A stretch of DNA of 64,000 bases from Bacteroidales bacterium. Lineage in GTDB: Bacteria; Bacteroidota; Bacteroidia; Bacteroidales; F082. Below are positions 53,377 through 61,069 of the stretch, in pieces. Below the pieces are notes generated by a model. The model made no database searches. It was given only the letters and a program-made list of their open reading frames with translations, and was not told where the DNA came from. Positions within the stretch are counted from its first letter, which is position 1. Every line of letters begins with the position of its first letter. The translations under genes were made by a program, and so were the position numbers. The stretch covers positions 124,001-188,000 of the forward strand of contig JALNZT010000003.1 in the NCBI GenBank assembly GCA_023229135.1, read 5' to 3'.

Positions 53377-53398
53377 CAAATTTAGATTAATTCTAAAT
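53377..53398 (-). promoter_or_regulatory. -7 box overlapped by a Fur/Irr-like operator for the heme oxygenase gene
   Basis: On the minus strand TAAATTTG (53384-53377) is a -7 box 24 bases before the ATG. It is overlapped by the dyad TTTAGATTAATTCTAAA (53381-53397, seven-three-seven) with one mismatch from a perfect TTTAGAA-N3-TTCTAAA, the layout of Fur-superfamily (Irr-type) sites. Confidence 0.6.
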
Positions 53399-53608
53399 AG
53401 CAGCAGCAGTGAAGAGTCTTTTCCGGAATAAGCTGCGCATTTCTACTGGCTTTTCCATGCTTTTTGGATTCTTCAGAACCAGGTCAATCAATATCAGTCT
53501 AAACAGTAAGAGTTGCCTATGATTTCAAAATAATAATTCGATTTACCGTCTGGCTCTAAAATACAAAACACGCATGTTTGTACCTTATAGTAGGTAGTAG
53601 GCTAATTT
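53399..53608. other. Spacer without recognisable features
   Basis: About 210 bases between the heme oxygenase promoter and the hairpin repeats. Only a 21-codon frame (53459) of no recognisable character is seen. Confidence 0.5.
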
Positions 53609-53790
53609 GAGGCACAGCTCTGGAAGCCTACGCCAGCAATGTTTATTTAAAAGTGAGGACGCGACTTATACGGCCTCGCTAAAACAGTCGCACTCTGACT
53701 AAAACCGAGAAACAGTCAGGGCGCGACTGTTTATCATCGCAAGATAGTCGCACTCTGACTAACACTGGCAGTCAGGGCGCGACTAATATC
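53609..53790. repeat. Hairpin-repeat block with left border module, before the toxin-antitoxin pair
   Basis: The block starts with a border word GAGGCACAGCTCTGGA, which differs by one base from that at 6116. It contains three hairpin arms pairs of the AGTC-N7-GACT family. The 86 bases 53675-53760 recur at 55595-55680 with one mismatch; bases 53701-53760 are identical. Confidence 0.88.
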
Positions 53791-53857
53791 ACAAGCCAAA
53801 CCGCAATCAAAGTAAATCATTGATAAAATTTTGTGAAAAACCGTACCTATAGTTTAG

Positions 53858-53865
53858 TATTTTTG
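53858..53865 (+). promoter_or_regulatory. -7 promoter box of the toxin-antitoxin operon, 4 bases from the start codon
   Basis: TATTTTTG matches TAnnTTTG and ends four bases before the ATG at 53870, so the transcript is probably leaderless. A possible TTTG -33 element is at 53830-53833. Confidence 0.55.
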
Positions 53866-53869
53866 CAAT

Positions 53870-55042
53870 ATGGCAGAAAAAGCATACATAACACCAAATG
53901 TTCTACAATGGGCTAGAGAATCGGCAAGAATGACCGAAGAAACTGCTGCTGCCAAAGTTTCCGTGACCGTTGAAAGACTTAAACAATGGGAAGAAGGAAT
54001 CAGCCAACCAACAATCAAACAGGCACAGAAGCTCGCAAAAGCATACAAAAGACCTTTTGCATTATTCTTCTTGCCGGAAGTACCAAGAGATTTCCAACCA
54101 CTTCAGGACTTTAGAAAAACGGGAGCCAAAGAACTTACAACTTCATCCATATTTATTATTCGCGAGATTCAACAAAAGCAATCATGGATAAGTGATGTTT
54201 ACGAAGAAAATAAAGAAAATAAATTGCCTTTCGTTGGTAGGTTTTCAATAAAAGACAATCCACAACAAGTAGCAGCTGACATTTTAGAGACTTTAAAAAT
54301 TATTCCCGCTTCATACAAAACCAATAACCCAATTAAAGAATGGATAGATGCGGCAGAATCAAATGGGGTTTTTGTTTCACGAACAAGTTTTATCCATTCC
54401 CGCCTAAAGCTGGATTCCAATGAGTTGCAAGGATTTGCTATTGCAGAACCTTACGCTCCGTTTGTGTTTGTTAATTCGGAAGATTGGAACGCTCCACAAC
54501 TTTTTACGCTTGTTCATGAACTTGCCCATATTTGGATCGCAGAAACAGGAATTTCAAATGAAATTGAACCTGTAATTAAAAATAAGGATAAATTTCATCC
54601 GGTAGAGTTGTTCTGCAATGAAGTTGCCGCAAACGCCTTAATGCCAAAAACTCTCGTATTAAGTCTCGATTCGTCTTTATTCAAGAGCTCAAAAGCTATT
54701 TTTCAGACAGCTAAACAGCTTGGAGTGAGTTCATTTGCATTGCTGGTTAGAATATTGAACCTAAATCTTATTTCGATAACGGAATATCAGAAACTTAAAA
54801 AACAAGCCGACATTGACTTTGCAGCCTACTTAAAAAAAGAAGACGAAAAAAAAGATAAACAAAAAGAAAAATCAGGTGGCCCGAATTATTTCTTGCTTCA
54901 GTTAAATAGAAACAGCAGATTATTCACTCAGACAGTGCTTGATTCGTTTCGTGGTGGTTTTATTGAGCCTACTTTGGCGAGTAATCTTTTAAATGTTCAG
55001 GTAAATAAATTTCAGAAATTAGAAGCCCAATTATATCGATGA
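53870..55042 (+). CDS. XRE/ImmA-IrrE fusion: HTH plus zinc metallopeptidase-like domain (antitoxin type)
   Basis: A 390-residue protein. Residues 8-62 form a Cro/CI-type helix-turn-helix with TEETAAAKVSVTVERLKQWEEG. The ImmA/IrrE metallopeptidase domain follows with the HEXXH zinc motif at His216-Glu217-His220 in VHELAHIWIA and a third ligand candidate at Glu251 in CNEVAANALM. Proteins of this type are antitoxins or regulators that cleave or bind repressors. The stop overlaps the start of the next gene as ATGA, so translation is coupled. It is predicted to neutralise or control the DUF4411 protein. Confidence 0.88.
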   Translation: MAEKAYITPNVLQWARESARMTEETAAAKVSVTVERLKQWEEGISQPTIKQAQKLAKAYKRPFALFFLPEVPRDFQPLQDFRKTGAKELTTSSIFIIREIQQKQSWISDVYEENKENKLPFVGRFSIKDNPQQVAADILETLKIIPASYKTNNPIKEWIDAAESNGVFVSRTSFIHSRLKLDSNELQGFAIAEPYAPFVFVNSEDWNAPQLFTLVHELAHIWIAETGISNEIEPVIKNKDKFHPVELFCNEVAANALMPKTLVLSLDSSLFKSSKAIFQTAKQLGVSSFALLVRILNLNLISITEYQKLKKQADIDFAAYLKKEDEKKDKQKEKSGGPNYFLLQLNRNSRLFTQTVLDSFRGGFIEPTLASNLLNVQVNKFQKLEAQLYR

Positions 55043-55548
55043 ATGCAATAGCAACCAAATATTGTTTGGATGCAAATGTGCTAATCCAAGCCTGGCAAAA
55101 ATATTATAATCCTAAATTTTGTCCCGATTATTGGGAAGTTTTAAATGAATTAGGCAAACAAGCTATAATTTTTATTCCAGAACTCGTTTTTGAAGAAATT
55201 ACAAGAACAGAAGATAATCTTTCGAAATGGCTGAAGTCAAGCAAAATACCAATTGAAAAAATTAGCGAGCCAGTCACCGAATGCCTGAAAACTATTTATC
55301 TGTCTAATCCTACGCATAAAAACTTAGTAGATAATACGAAAGCGAGATCTTTGGCTGACCCTTGGGTAATAGCACATGCCATTAATGAAAATGCAATCGT
55401 CGTTACAAAAGAAGAAAAAGTTACTGCGTTAAGTTCAAAAAGGATTAAAATACCAAATGTGTGTGATAATATGGGCATAAAGTGGATAAATGACTTTCAA
55501 TTTATAGACGAAATTGGTATTAAGTTCAACTGCTTTATAGGTGGATAA
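55039..55548 (+). CDS. DUF4411 PIN-like protein (toxin type)
   Basis: A 169-residue protein of the DUF4411 family, a PIN-domain-like nuclease fold. Acidic residues typical of the active site appear in KYCLDANVLIQAW near residue 8, the FEEITRTEDNLSKW region near 55, and SLADPWVIAHAINENAIVVTKEE near 110-130. Known PIN toxins cut RNA, and the pairing with an HTH-ImmA/IrrE gene is a predicted type II toxin-antitoxin arrangement. A copy of the hairpin family begins immediately after the stop codon, so the 3-prime end of the transcript is shielded by a strong stem. Confidence 0.85.
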   Translation: MNAIATKYCLDANVLIQAWQKYYNPKFCPDYWEVLNELGKQAIIFIPELVFEEITRTEDNLSKWLKSSKIPIEKISEPVTECLKTIYLSNPTHKNLVDNTKARSLADPWVIAHAINENAIVVTKEEKVTALSSKRIKIPNVCDNMGIKWINDFQFIDEIGIKFNCFIGG

Positions 55549-55690
55549 AGTCAGGAAGCGACCAGCTTTTAAGTCAGGGCGCGACTAATACAAACTCGCT
55601 AAAATAGTCGCACTCTGACTAAAACCGAGAAACAGTCAGGGCGCGACTGTTTATCATCGCAAGATAGTCGCACTCTGACTGGAACGAGGT
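55549..55690. repeat. Hairpin-repeat block after the toxin gene
   Basis: The first arm AAGTCAGG starts directly at the stop codon. Further arms AGTCAGGGCGCGACT and AGTCGCACTCTGACT follow. Bases 55595-55680 match 53675-53760 with one difference, so the toxin-antitoxin pair is bracketed by direct repeats. Confidence 0.88.
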
Positions 55691-55700
55691 CGAAATTTGA

Positions 55701-55708
55701 TATATTTG
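55701..55708 (+). promoter_or_regulatory. -7 promoter box of the restriction-modification remnant
   Basis: TATATTTG matches TAnnTTTG, 25 bases before the ATG at 55733. It sits right after the repeat block and supports that start. Confidence 0.55.
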
Positions 55709-55732
55709 TTGTCCTTTCAGACGGCTTTAAAA

Positions 55733-56248
55733 ATGAAAATTGACCAATATATTGACAATATAAACCTCAGGTACCAGCTTGGAAATGCTAGCGAACATAC
55801 CTTTCGCGGTGATTTGCAACAACTCCTGGAAAGTATAGCACCATCAATCCGGGCGACTAACACACCTAAAAGACAAAGCTGCGGTGCACCTGACTATATT
55901 CTGACGAAAAAAGATATTCCTGTCGGGTTTATTGAAGTAAAAGACAATGGCGACAAAGACCTTGACGGCGCTAAAAAAGCCGGAAACAAAGAACAGTTCG
56001 ACCACTACAAAGCATCGCTTAACAACCTGATTTTTTACCGATTACATCAACTTTCATCTTTACCGCGAAGGCAAATTCACCGCCAAATGCACAAGGAATT
56101 ACTCGAAACTTTTGATAAAATTTATATCCTGGATTTACACGGAAACTCCAAAAAGAAAGAGGTTTGCTTGGATGGTTCTGCTGACCAGAACGTGTTTGAT
56201 ATTATGCAAGGTGAGAGTATCAATATTTTTGTGAAAAAGAAAAAGTAA
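55733..56248 (+). pseudogene. N-terminal and mid remnant of a single-chain restriction-modification enzyme, methyltransferase core deleted
   Basis: A 171-codon open frame built from two pieces of a large type ISP/IIG-like enzyme. Residues 1-100 are the N-terminal nuclease-like part with NASEHTFRGDLQQLLESI and a PD-ExK candidate site (Asp54, Glu68 and Lys70 in PDYILTKK and FIEVKD). Near residue 101 the frame shifts: removing one T from the run at 56031-56036 restores FTDYINFHLYREGKFTAK. From residue 119 it joins the post-methylase part, LLETFDKIYILDLHGN and VFDIMQG.SINIFVKKKK. The whole methyltransferase core with its NPPY-type motif is missing, probably some hundreds of codons, judged from memory of related enzymes. 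Confidence 0.8.
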
Positions 56249-56252
56249 AGCT

Positions 56253-57059
56253 ATGGCAAAGATTAACGCACAAAAAACGGATGTAACAATTCTAAAAATA
56301 AACGAGGACGATTATATTTCGTTGACTGATATAGCAAAGTACAAAACTTCCGATTCATTCATTGTTGTTTGTAACTGGATGCGAAACCGCAATACCATAG
56401 AATACCTGGGAATTTGGGAAACATTGCACAATCCTGATTTTAAACCTATCGAATTCGATAGGTTTAGAAATGAAGCCGGAATGAATGTATTTACTTTGTC
56501 GCCGCAAAAATGGATAGACGCGACCAACGCCAAAGGAATAGTTTCAAAATCAGGTAGATATGGAGGTGCTTTTGCTCATAAAGACATTGCTTTCAAGTTT
56601 GCGGCCTGGATTTCTATTGAATTTGAACTTTACTTTATCAAAGAATTTCAGCGGCTCAAAGAGGAAGAGCATAAATTGCTTGGTTGGTCGGCAAAACGCG
56701 AATTAGCAAAGCTAAATTGTCATATCCACACCGATGCCAAAAAGCAAAATCTTTTACCTAAAGAACTTACAACAAAACAAACTTCAATTATATATGCCAG
56801 CGAAGCCGATGTTTTAAATGTGGCTTTGTTTGGGATAACGGCAAAACAATGGCGTGAACAAAAGCCTGATTTAAAAGGGAGTATTCGTGATTATGCTTCC
56901 ATTAATGAACTGATTTGCTTGTCGAACATGGAAAATTTGAATGCCGCTTTTATCAACGAAAACATGGCGCAAAACCAGCGTTTGATTAAACTTAACCAAA
57001 TCGCTATACAGCAAATGAGTATTTTGCAAGATGTTGAAGCCCGTAAATTTTTGAAATAA
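56253..57059 (+). CDS. KilA-N domain protein lodged in the restriction-modification gene
   Basis: A 268-residue protein with an N-terminal KilA-N DNA-binding domain (about residues 10-125): EDDYISLTDIAKYKTSDSF, NWMRNRNTIEYLGIWE, GRYGGAFAHKDIAFKFAAWIS and EFELYFIKEFQRL. A C-terminal helical region with YASEADVLNVALFGITAKQWR follows. KilA-N proteins are common in phages and in defence loci and may act as repressors. It starts five bases after the upstream fragment and ends two bases before the downstream one, so all three could be one transcript. Its base composition is like the neighbours. Confidence 0.87.
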   Translation: MAKINAQKTDVTILKINEDDYISLTDIAKYKTSDSFIVVCNWMRNRNTIEYLGIWETLHNPDFKPIEFDRFRNEAGMNVFTLSPQKWIDATNAKGIVSKSGRYGGAFAHKDIAFKFAAWISIEFELYFIKEFQRLKEEEHKLLGWSAKRELAKLNCHIHTDAKKQNLLPKELTTKQTSIIYASEADVLNVALFGITAKQWREQKPDLKGSIRDYASINELICLSNMENLNAAFINENMAQNQRLIKLNQIAIQQMSILQDVEARKFLK

Positions 57060-57060
57060 A

Positions 57061-58371
57061 ATGGAAAAACAAAATAAAAAGCTTGCTCAAGTCCTGCATT
57101 TCGACCTGTACGAAAAACGCGAAGAGAAATACAATTTTCTGACCAAAAACTCTTTGAAATCAATCGTTTGGAATGAATTGAATCCTGATGAACCGAACTA
57201 TTATCTTATGAAAAAGAATTTCGATGGAATGACACAATATGTGGAGGGTTTTAGGTTAGATAAGCTATTTGAAATAAATTCACCTGGAATAAAAACACAC
57301 AGAGATAATTTTGTAATTGATTTTAAAAAAGAAACCTTATTAGAAAGAATATTTGATTTCTTCGATTCGAATACTAATGATGCTGATATTGGTAGGATAT
57401 TTAATCTAAAAGATAACCGTGACTGGTCAATTTCAACTGCTCGAAAAAATGGATCATATACTCCATCAAAGGTTACATTTATTGGGTATCGGCCTTTTGA
57501 TAATCAATATTGTTATTATGATAGTAATTTAATAGATTTTGGCCGCGAGAATGTGATGCAGCACTTATTAAAAGGCGATAATATAGGATTAGTTTTTGCG
57601 CGGCAATCAACAGATGAATATTGGACTGGAATTCAACTTTCAAAATTTATGATTGATAACCGCTTCCATTTCAGCTATAAAGGAATATCTCAACAGGCTC
57701 CCCTCTATCTCTACTCCGAAATCAACACCCAACAAACTATCGACCATTCTCTTAAAAGAACACCCAACCTCAATCCGGAAATCGTAAAAGAAATAGCCAA
57801 AAACTTGAGTTTGGGTTTTGTCCCTGAGAAAGAACCGGAAGGAAATGTTTGCTATATCAACAATCCCGAAGTACGCGATGATTACAAAATCACTTTCGCT
57901 CCCATTGATTTGCTGGATTACATCTATGCCGTTTTGCATTCGCCAACCTACCGCGAGAAGTACAAAGAATTTCTGAAAATTGACTTCCCGAGAGTACCAT
58001 ACCCAAAAGACAGCCGTACGTTTTGGCAGTTGGTGAAACTTGGTGGCGAAATCAGGCAAATCCATTTATTGGAAAGCCCGACAGTTGAAAAATACATCAC
58101 CCAATATCCTATTGATGGTAACAATATCGTTGATAAACTCAAATACAAATCCGGTAAGGTTTACATCAATGAAAATCAATACTTTGACAATGTTCCACCA
58201 ATAGCCTGGGAGTTTTACATTGGCGGTTATCAACCTGCTCAAAAATGGCTCAAAGACCGCAAAAACCGCAAATTGGAGTTTGAAGACGTGCAGCACTATC
58301 AAAAAATCATTGTAGCACTTTCAGAAACAGACCGCTTGATGCAGGCGATTGATTTGATTGAAATCGAATGA
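57061..58371 (+). pseudogene. C-terminal (target-recognition) part of the same restriction-modification enzyme
   Basis: A 436-residue open frame that reads as the C-terminal specificity part of a single-chain restriction-modification enzyme. It starts QVLHFDLYEKREEKYNFLTKNSLKSI, which in intact relatives follows the SINIFVK segment found at the end of the upstream fragment, and ends AWEFYIGGYQPAQKWLKDRK and IIVALSETDR, the family C-terminus. It has a target-recognition character but no methyltransferase or nuclease motif. Whether the piece is translated is unknown; the frame is open, with its own ATG at 57061. Confidence 0.8.
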
Positions 58372-58584
58372 AACACAGTAATAGCCACTTATAAGCAACT
58401 GTTTTCCTGTGTCATATCTGCCAGCCATAGCTTGTAACTGAGTTTGCCGAAATACGCTATAACTTAGCAAATATTCCCTGACTAATAAGTCAGGTAGACT
58501 TGAAACCAATTACTTATAAGCGATCTGAGCTATTAACTTCATGTCGAGCTCGGGGTAATATGTTAAATAAAACCAAAAACTTTT
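58372..58584. other. Spacer with a single CCTGACT/AGTCAGG hairpin
   Basis: CCTGACT (58477-58483) and AGTCAGG (58488-58494) pair around AATA. The arm is the shared half-motif of the hairpin family, so this may be a minimal remnant. Otherwise nothing is seen. Confidence 0.6.
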
Positions 58585-58611
58585 TTTGAGCGCTGTTAAT
58601 TTATATTTTTG
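58585..58611 (+). promoter_or_regulatory. Promoter of the peroxiredoxin gene
   Basis: TTTG at 58585-58588 and TATTTTTG at 58604-58611 are 15 bases apart. The start codon follows 36 bases later. Confidence 0.6.
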
Positions 58612-58647
58612 CAAGAAATAGAATATCTAATTTAAAATCAATAGAAT

Positions 58648-59280
58648 ATGTCAGTATTAGTTGGAAAAAAAGCTCCTTTGTTTGAAGCCGATGCGGTGGT
58701 AAACGGAGGCGAATTTGTTGAGAAATTTTCTTTAGAACAGTATATCGGAAAAAAACACGTGGTATTTTTCTTTTACCCTATGGATTTTACCTTTGTTTGC
58801 CCTACGGAACTCCTTGCGTTTCAGGAAAAAATTAAAGCCTTCGAAGAGCGTAATGTAGCCGTTGTAGGTTGCTCTGTTGACTCCAAATTTTCGCACTGGG
58901 CCTGGCTGAACACACCAAAAAATAATGGTGGAATCCAGGGCGTTAAGTATCCTTTGGTAGCCGATTTCAGCAAAACAATCTCATCTAATTTTGATGTCTT
59001 GGCCGGAGAATATGGCTATAACGAAGATGGCGAAATGGAGTTTGAAGGCGAACCAGTAGCATACCGCGGCCTGTTCCTCATCGACAAGCAAGGCATTGTG
59101 CGTCATCAGGTTGTAAATGATATGCCGCTTGGTCGTAATGTTGAAGAAGCCCTTCGTATGGTGGATGCGCTGCAATTTTTTGAAGAAAACGGCGAAGTGT
59201 GTCCCGCAAACTGGAACCCTGGCGATGAAGCCATGCAAGCTTCCCATGAAGGTGTTGCCAGCTATTTGAGCAAACACTAA
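58648..59280 (+). CDS. ahpC: Peroxiredoxin (AhpC type, two-cysteine)
   Basis: A 210-residue peroxidase that reduces hydrogen peroxide and organic peroxides. The peroxidatic cysteine is Cys51 in DFTFVCPTELLAF and the resolving cysteine is Cys185 in NGEVCPANWNPGDEAM. The dimer-type motif GCSVDSKFSHWAWLNTPK is present. No AhpF or thioredoxin gene is adjacent, so its reductant is not shown. Its strong promoter and terminator fit an abundant protein. Confidence 0.93.
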   Translation: MSVLVGKKAPLFEADAVVNGGEFVEKFSLEQYIGKKHVVFFFYPMDFTFVCPTELLAFQEKIKAFEERNVAVVGCSVDSKFSHWAWLNTPKNNGGIQGVKYPLVADFSKTISSNFDVLAGEYGYNEDGEMEFEGEPVAYRGLFLIDKQGIVRHQVVNDMPLGRNVEEALRMVDALQFFEENGEVCPANWNPGDEAMQASHEGVASYLSKH

Positions 59281-59301
59281 AATTATTTTGAAAGTAAAAT
59301 C

Positions 59302-59333
59302 AAGCTGCTGCATTCGTGTAGCGGCTTTTTTTG
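59302..59333. terminator. Bidirectional terminator between the peroxiredoxin and PAP2 genes
   Basis: AAGCTGCTGCA and TGTAGCGGCTT form an 11-base stem with a TTCG tetraloop, followed by T7. It lies between convergent genes. Confidence 0.75.
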
Positions 59334-59334
59334 T

Positions 59335-60156
59335 TTAAAAACGTACTACTAAACCAAGCGAATCAAAACCAATCTGCGGCTCAAACTGAAAAGCACTGCT
59401 GCTTTTTGACTTTTTCTTTTTGTGATAATAAAGCACGCCCCGGCCAACAAAATAGCCTAAAGCCGCGCCCGCCACCACATCCGAAGGCCAGTGCTCGCCG
59501 CTCAGCAAACGTCCAGAGGCGGTTAAGGCGGCAAGTCCGTAAGCACCAAAACCCACCCAGAAATTATCCGGGAAATAAGCTGAAACCACTGTTGCCACAG
59601 CAAAAGCCCGCGCAGTATGCCCTGACGGGAAAGCGTCATTCCCACTGAAAGGGCCTGTCCATAGATAAGGATCATCCGCCGACAAAGGCCTTGCTCTGCC
59701 ACTGAGCGACTTCACTATATAAGCTGCTCCGGCACTTAACAAAAATGCCTGAAATCCAGCCAAAGCAGCCTCCTGCAATTGGCAGTTATCCTTAGAACGC
59801 CCCACCAGATACATGCCGCCAAGCAGCGGCACCGAAAGCAAGCCGCTGCCAAAAGCATCCGTATATTTACTGAATTGTTCGCCCTGGTGCGGGCTCATTT
59901 GCCGGTCAAATAAATCAAAAATTATCTGGTCATTAGCGTAAACCAGCGCCGTACTCCCCAGAATTCCACCGGCAATAAGCCAATCAGTACCTTTATAGTG
60001 CACCGGCTGAATCACCGTTTCAACGGTGGTATGAAAATAAGAACCGAGATAGGCAAGATCCGGATTTATTTCACAAGTGTTTTGCGCACTGCTAACCAAC
60101 TGACTTCCAATAATCAGTGTCAGCAGTAACAGCATTTTTTGAAACGATTTTTTCAT
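59335..60156 (-). CDS. PAP2 family phosphatase, membrane-associated
   Basis: A 273-residue protein with a signal peptide (MLLLLTLIIGSQLVSSAQ) and the three phosphatase motifs: KSLSGRARP near residue 150, PSGHTARAFA near 172 and SRLLSGEHWPSDVVAG near 213. The catalytic histidines and arginine are intact. PAP2 proteins remove phosphate from lipids such as undecaprenyl pyrophosphate or from lipid A in the periplasm. The substrate is not indicated by neighbours. Confidence 0.88.
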   Translation of the reverse strand: MKKSFQKMLLLLTLIIGSQLVSSAQNTCEINPDLAYLGSYFHTTVETVIQPVHYKGTDWLIAGGILGSTALVYANDQIIFDLFDRQMSPHQGEQFSKYTDAFGSGLLSVPLLGGMYLVGRSKDNCQLQEAALAGFQAFLLSAGAAYIVKSLSGRARPLSADDPYLWTGPFSGNDAFPSGHTARAFAVATVVSAYFPDNFWVGFGAYGLAALTASGRLLSGEHWPSDVVAGAALGYFVGRGVLYYHKKKKSKSSSAFQFEPQIGFDSLGLVVRF

Positions 60157-60161
60157 TTTTG

Positions 60162-60932
60162 CTATTCCAGCTTTTTGGCTTCGTTCCAGAGTGCATCCAT
60201 CTCCTCCAGATTCATATCGTGAAGCTTTTTATGCTGTGTATCAGCCCTTTGCTCAATATGTTCAAAACGTCGTTTAAACTTTTTGTTGGTACGCTCCAAG
60301 GCATCTTCGGGATTAACTCCGATATACCGGGCGTAATTTACCAGCGCAAACATCAAATCTCCAAACTCATCTTCAACGCGCTCTATAGCTGCATTTTGCG
60401 ACACTTCTTCTTGCAATTCGCGTAGCTCCTCTTCTACCTTGTCCCACACCTGATCTTTGCGCTCCCATTCAAAACCTACGCCGCCAGCTTTTTCCTGCAT
60501 GCGATAAGCTTTTAGCAGAGCAGGCAAACTTGTTGGCACACCTTCAAGCACCGATTTCTTACCTTCTTTTAGCTTGATACGCTCCCAATTCTCCGCAACG
60601 TTTTCAGCACTTTGAACTTTTGTATCACCATAAATATGGGGATGCCTGACAATTAACTTCTCAGAAATGCTATCCAAAACAGTTTTGATATCGAAAGCGC
60701 CCAACTCATCACCTATTTTAGCATAAAAAACCAGATGCAACATCAAGTCGCCCAGCTCCTTACGAATTTCTTCCAAATCATTTTCCAAAATAGCATCGCT
60801 CAACTCGTAGGTTTCTTCAATAGTCAGGTGGCGCAAGCTTTCGAGGGTCTGTGCTTGATCCCATGGGCAACCGGCACGCAGCTCGTCCATAATTTTCAGC
60901 AATCTTTCAAAGGCTTCCAGTTTTTCTTTCAT
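60162..60932 (-). CDS. mazG: Nucleoside triphosphate pyrophosphohydrolase
   Basis: A 256-residue MazG protein that hydrolyses NTPs to NMPs and thereby clears aberrant nucleotides. Two MazG domains are visible: CPWDQAQTLESLRHLTIEETYELSDAI near residues 22-48 with the EExxE-type acidic motif and ELGDLMLHLVFYA, and a second near 150-200 with EEELRELQEEVS and DEFGDLMFALVNYARY. It lies five bases upstream of the PAP2 gene and is probably in one operon with it. Confidence 0.93.
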   Translation of the reverse strand: MKEKLEAFERLLKIMDELRAGCPWDQAQTLESLRHLTIEETYELSDAILENDLEEIRKELGDLMLHLVFYAKIGDELGAFDIKTVLDSISEKLIVRHPHIYGDTKVQSAENVAENWERIKLKEGKKSVLEGVPTSLPALLKAYRMQEKAGGVGFEWERKDQVWDKVEEELRELQEEVSQNAAIERVEDEFGDLMFALVNYARYIGVNPEDALERTNKKFKRRFEHIEQRADTQHKKLHDMNLEEMDALWNEAKKLE

Positions 60933-60949
60933 CGTTTTCTATTTGTTTA

Positions 60950-60957
60950 CAAAAGTA
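60950..60957 (-). promoter_or_regulatory. -7 promoter box of mazG
   Basis: TACTTTTG on the minus strand matches TAnnTTTG and lies 17 bases before the ATG. Confidence 0.6.
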
Positions 60958-61035
60958 AGGTTTTCAGTATCAATTTTCAGCACAAAACATCAGAAATCAC
61001 GGAGGCGCCTGCTATAGTTTTGCTACTGATTTGGC

Positions 61036-61043
61036 TATCTTTG
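61036..61043 (+). promoter_or_regulatory. -7 promoter box of the PagL-like gene
   Basis: TATCTTTG matches TAnnTTTG. It lies inside the region that would be translated from a TTG at 61031, so it argues for the downstream ATG starts. Confidence 0.55.
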
Positions 61044-61069
61044 CAGCCCAAATCCAGATGCTGACACGA

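Noticed and set aside
53459..53524. 21-codon frame in the spacer after the heme oxygenase promoter
   Set aside because: No leader, promoter or recognisable character.
55733..58371. Programmed frameshifting as an explanation of the split restriction-modification gene
   Set aside because: The pieces are separated by a complete unrelated gene and a large deletion, so frameshifting cannot restore the enzyme.
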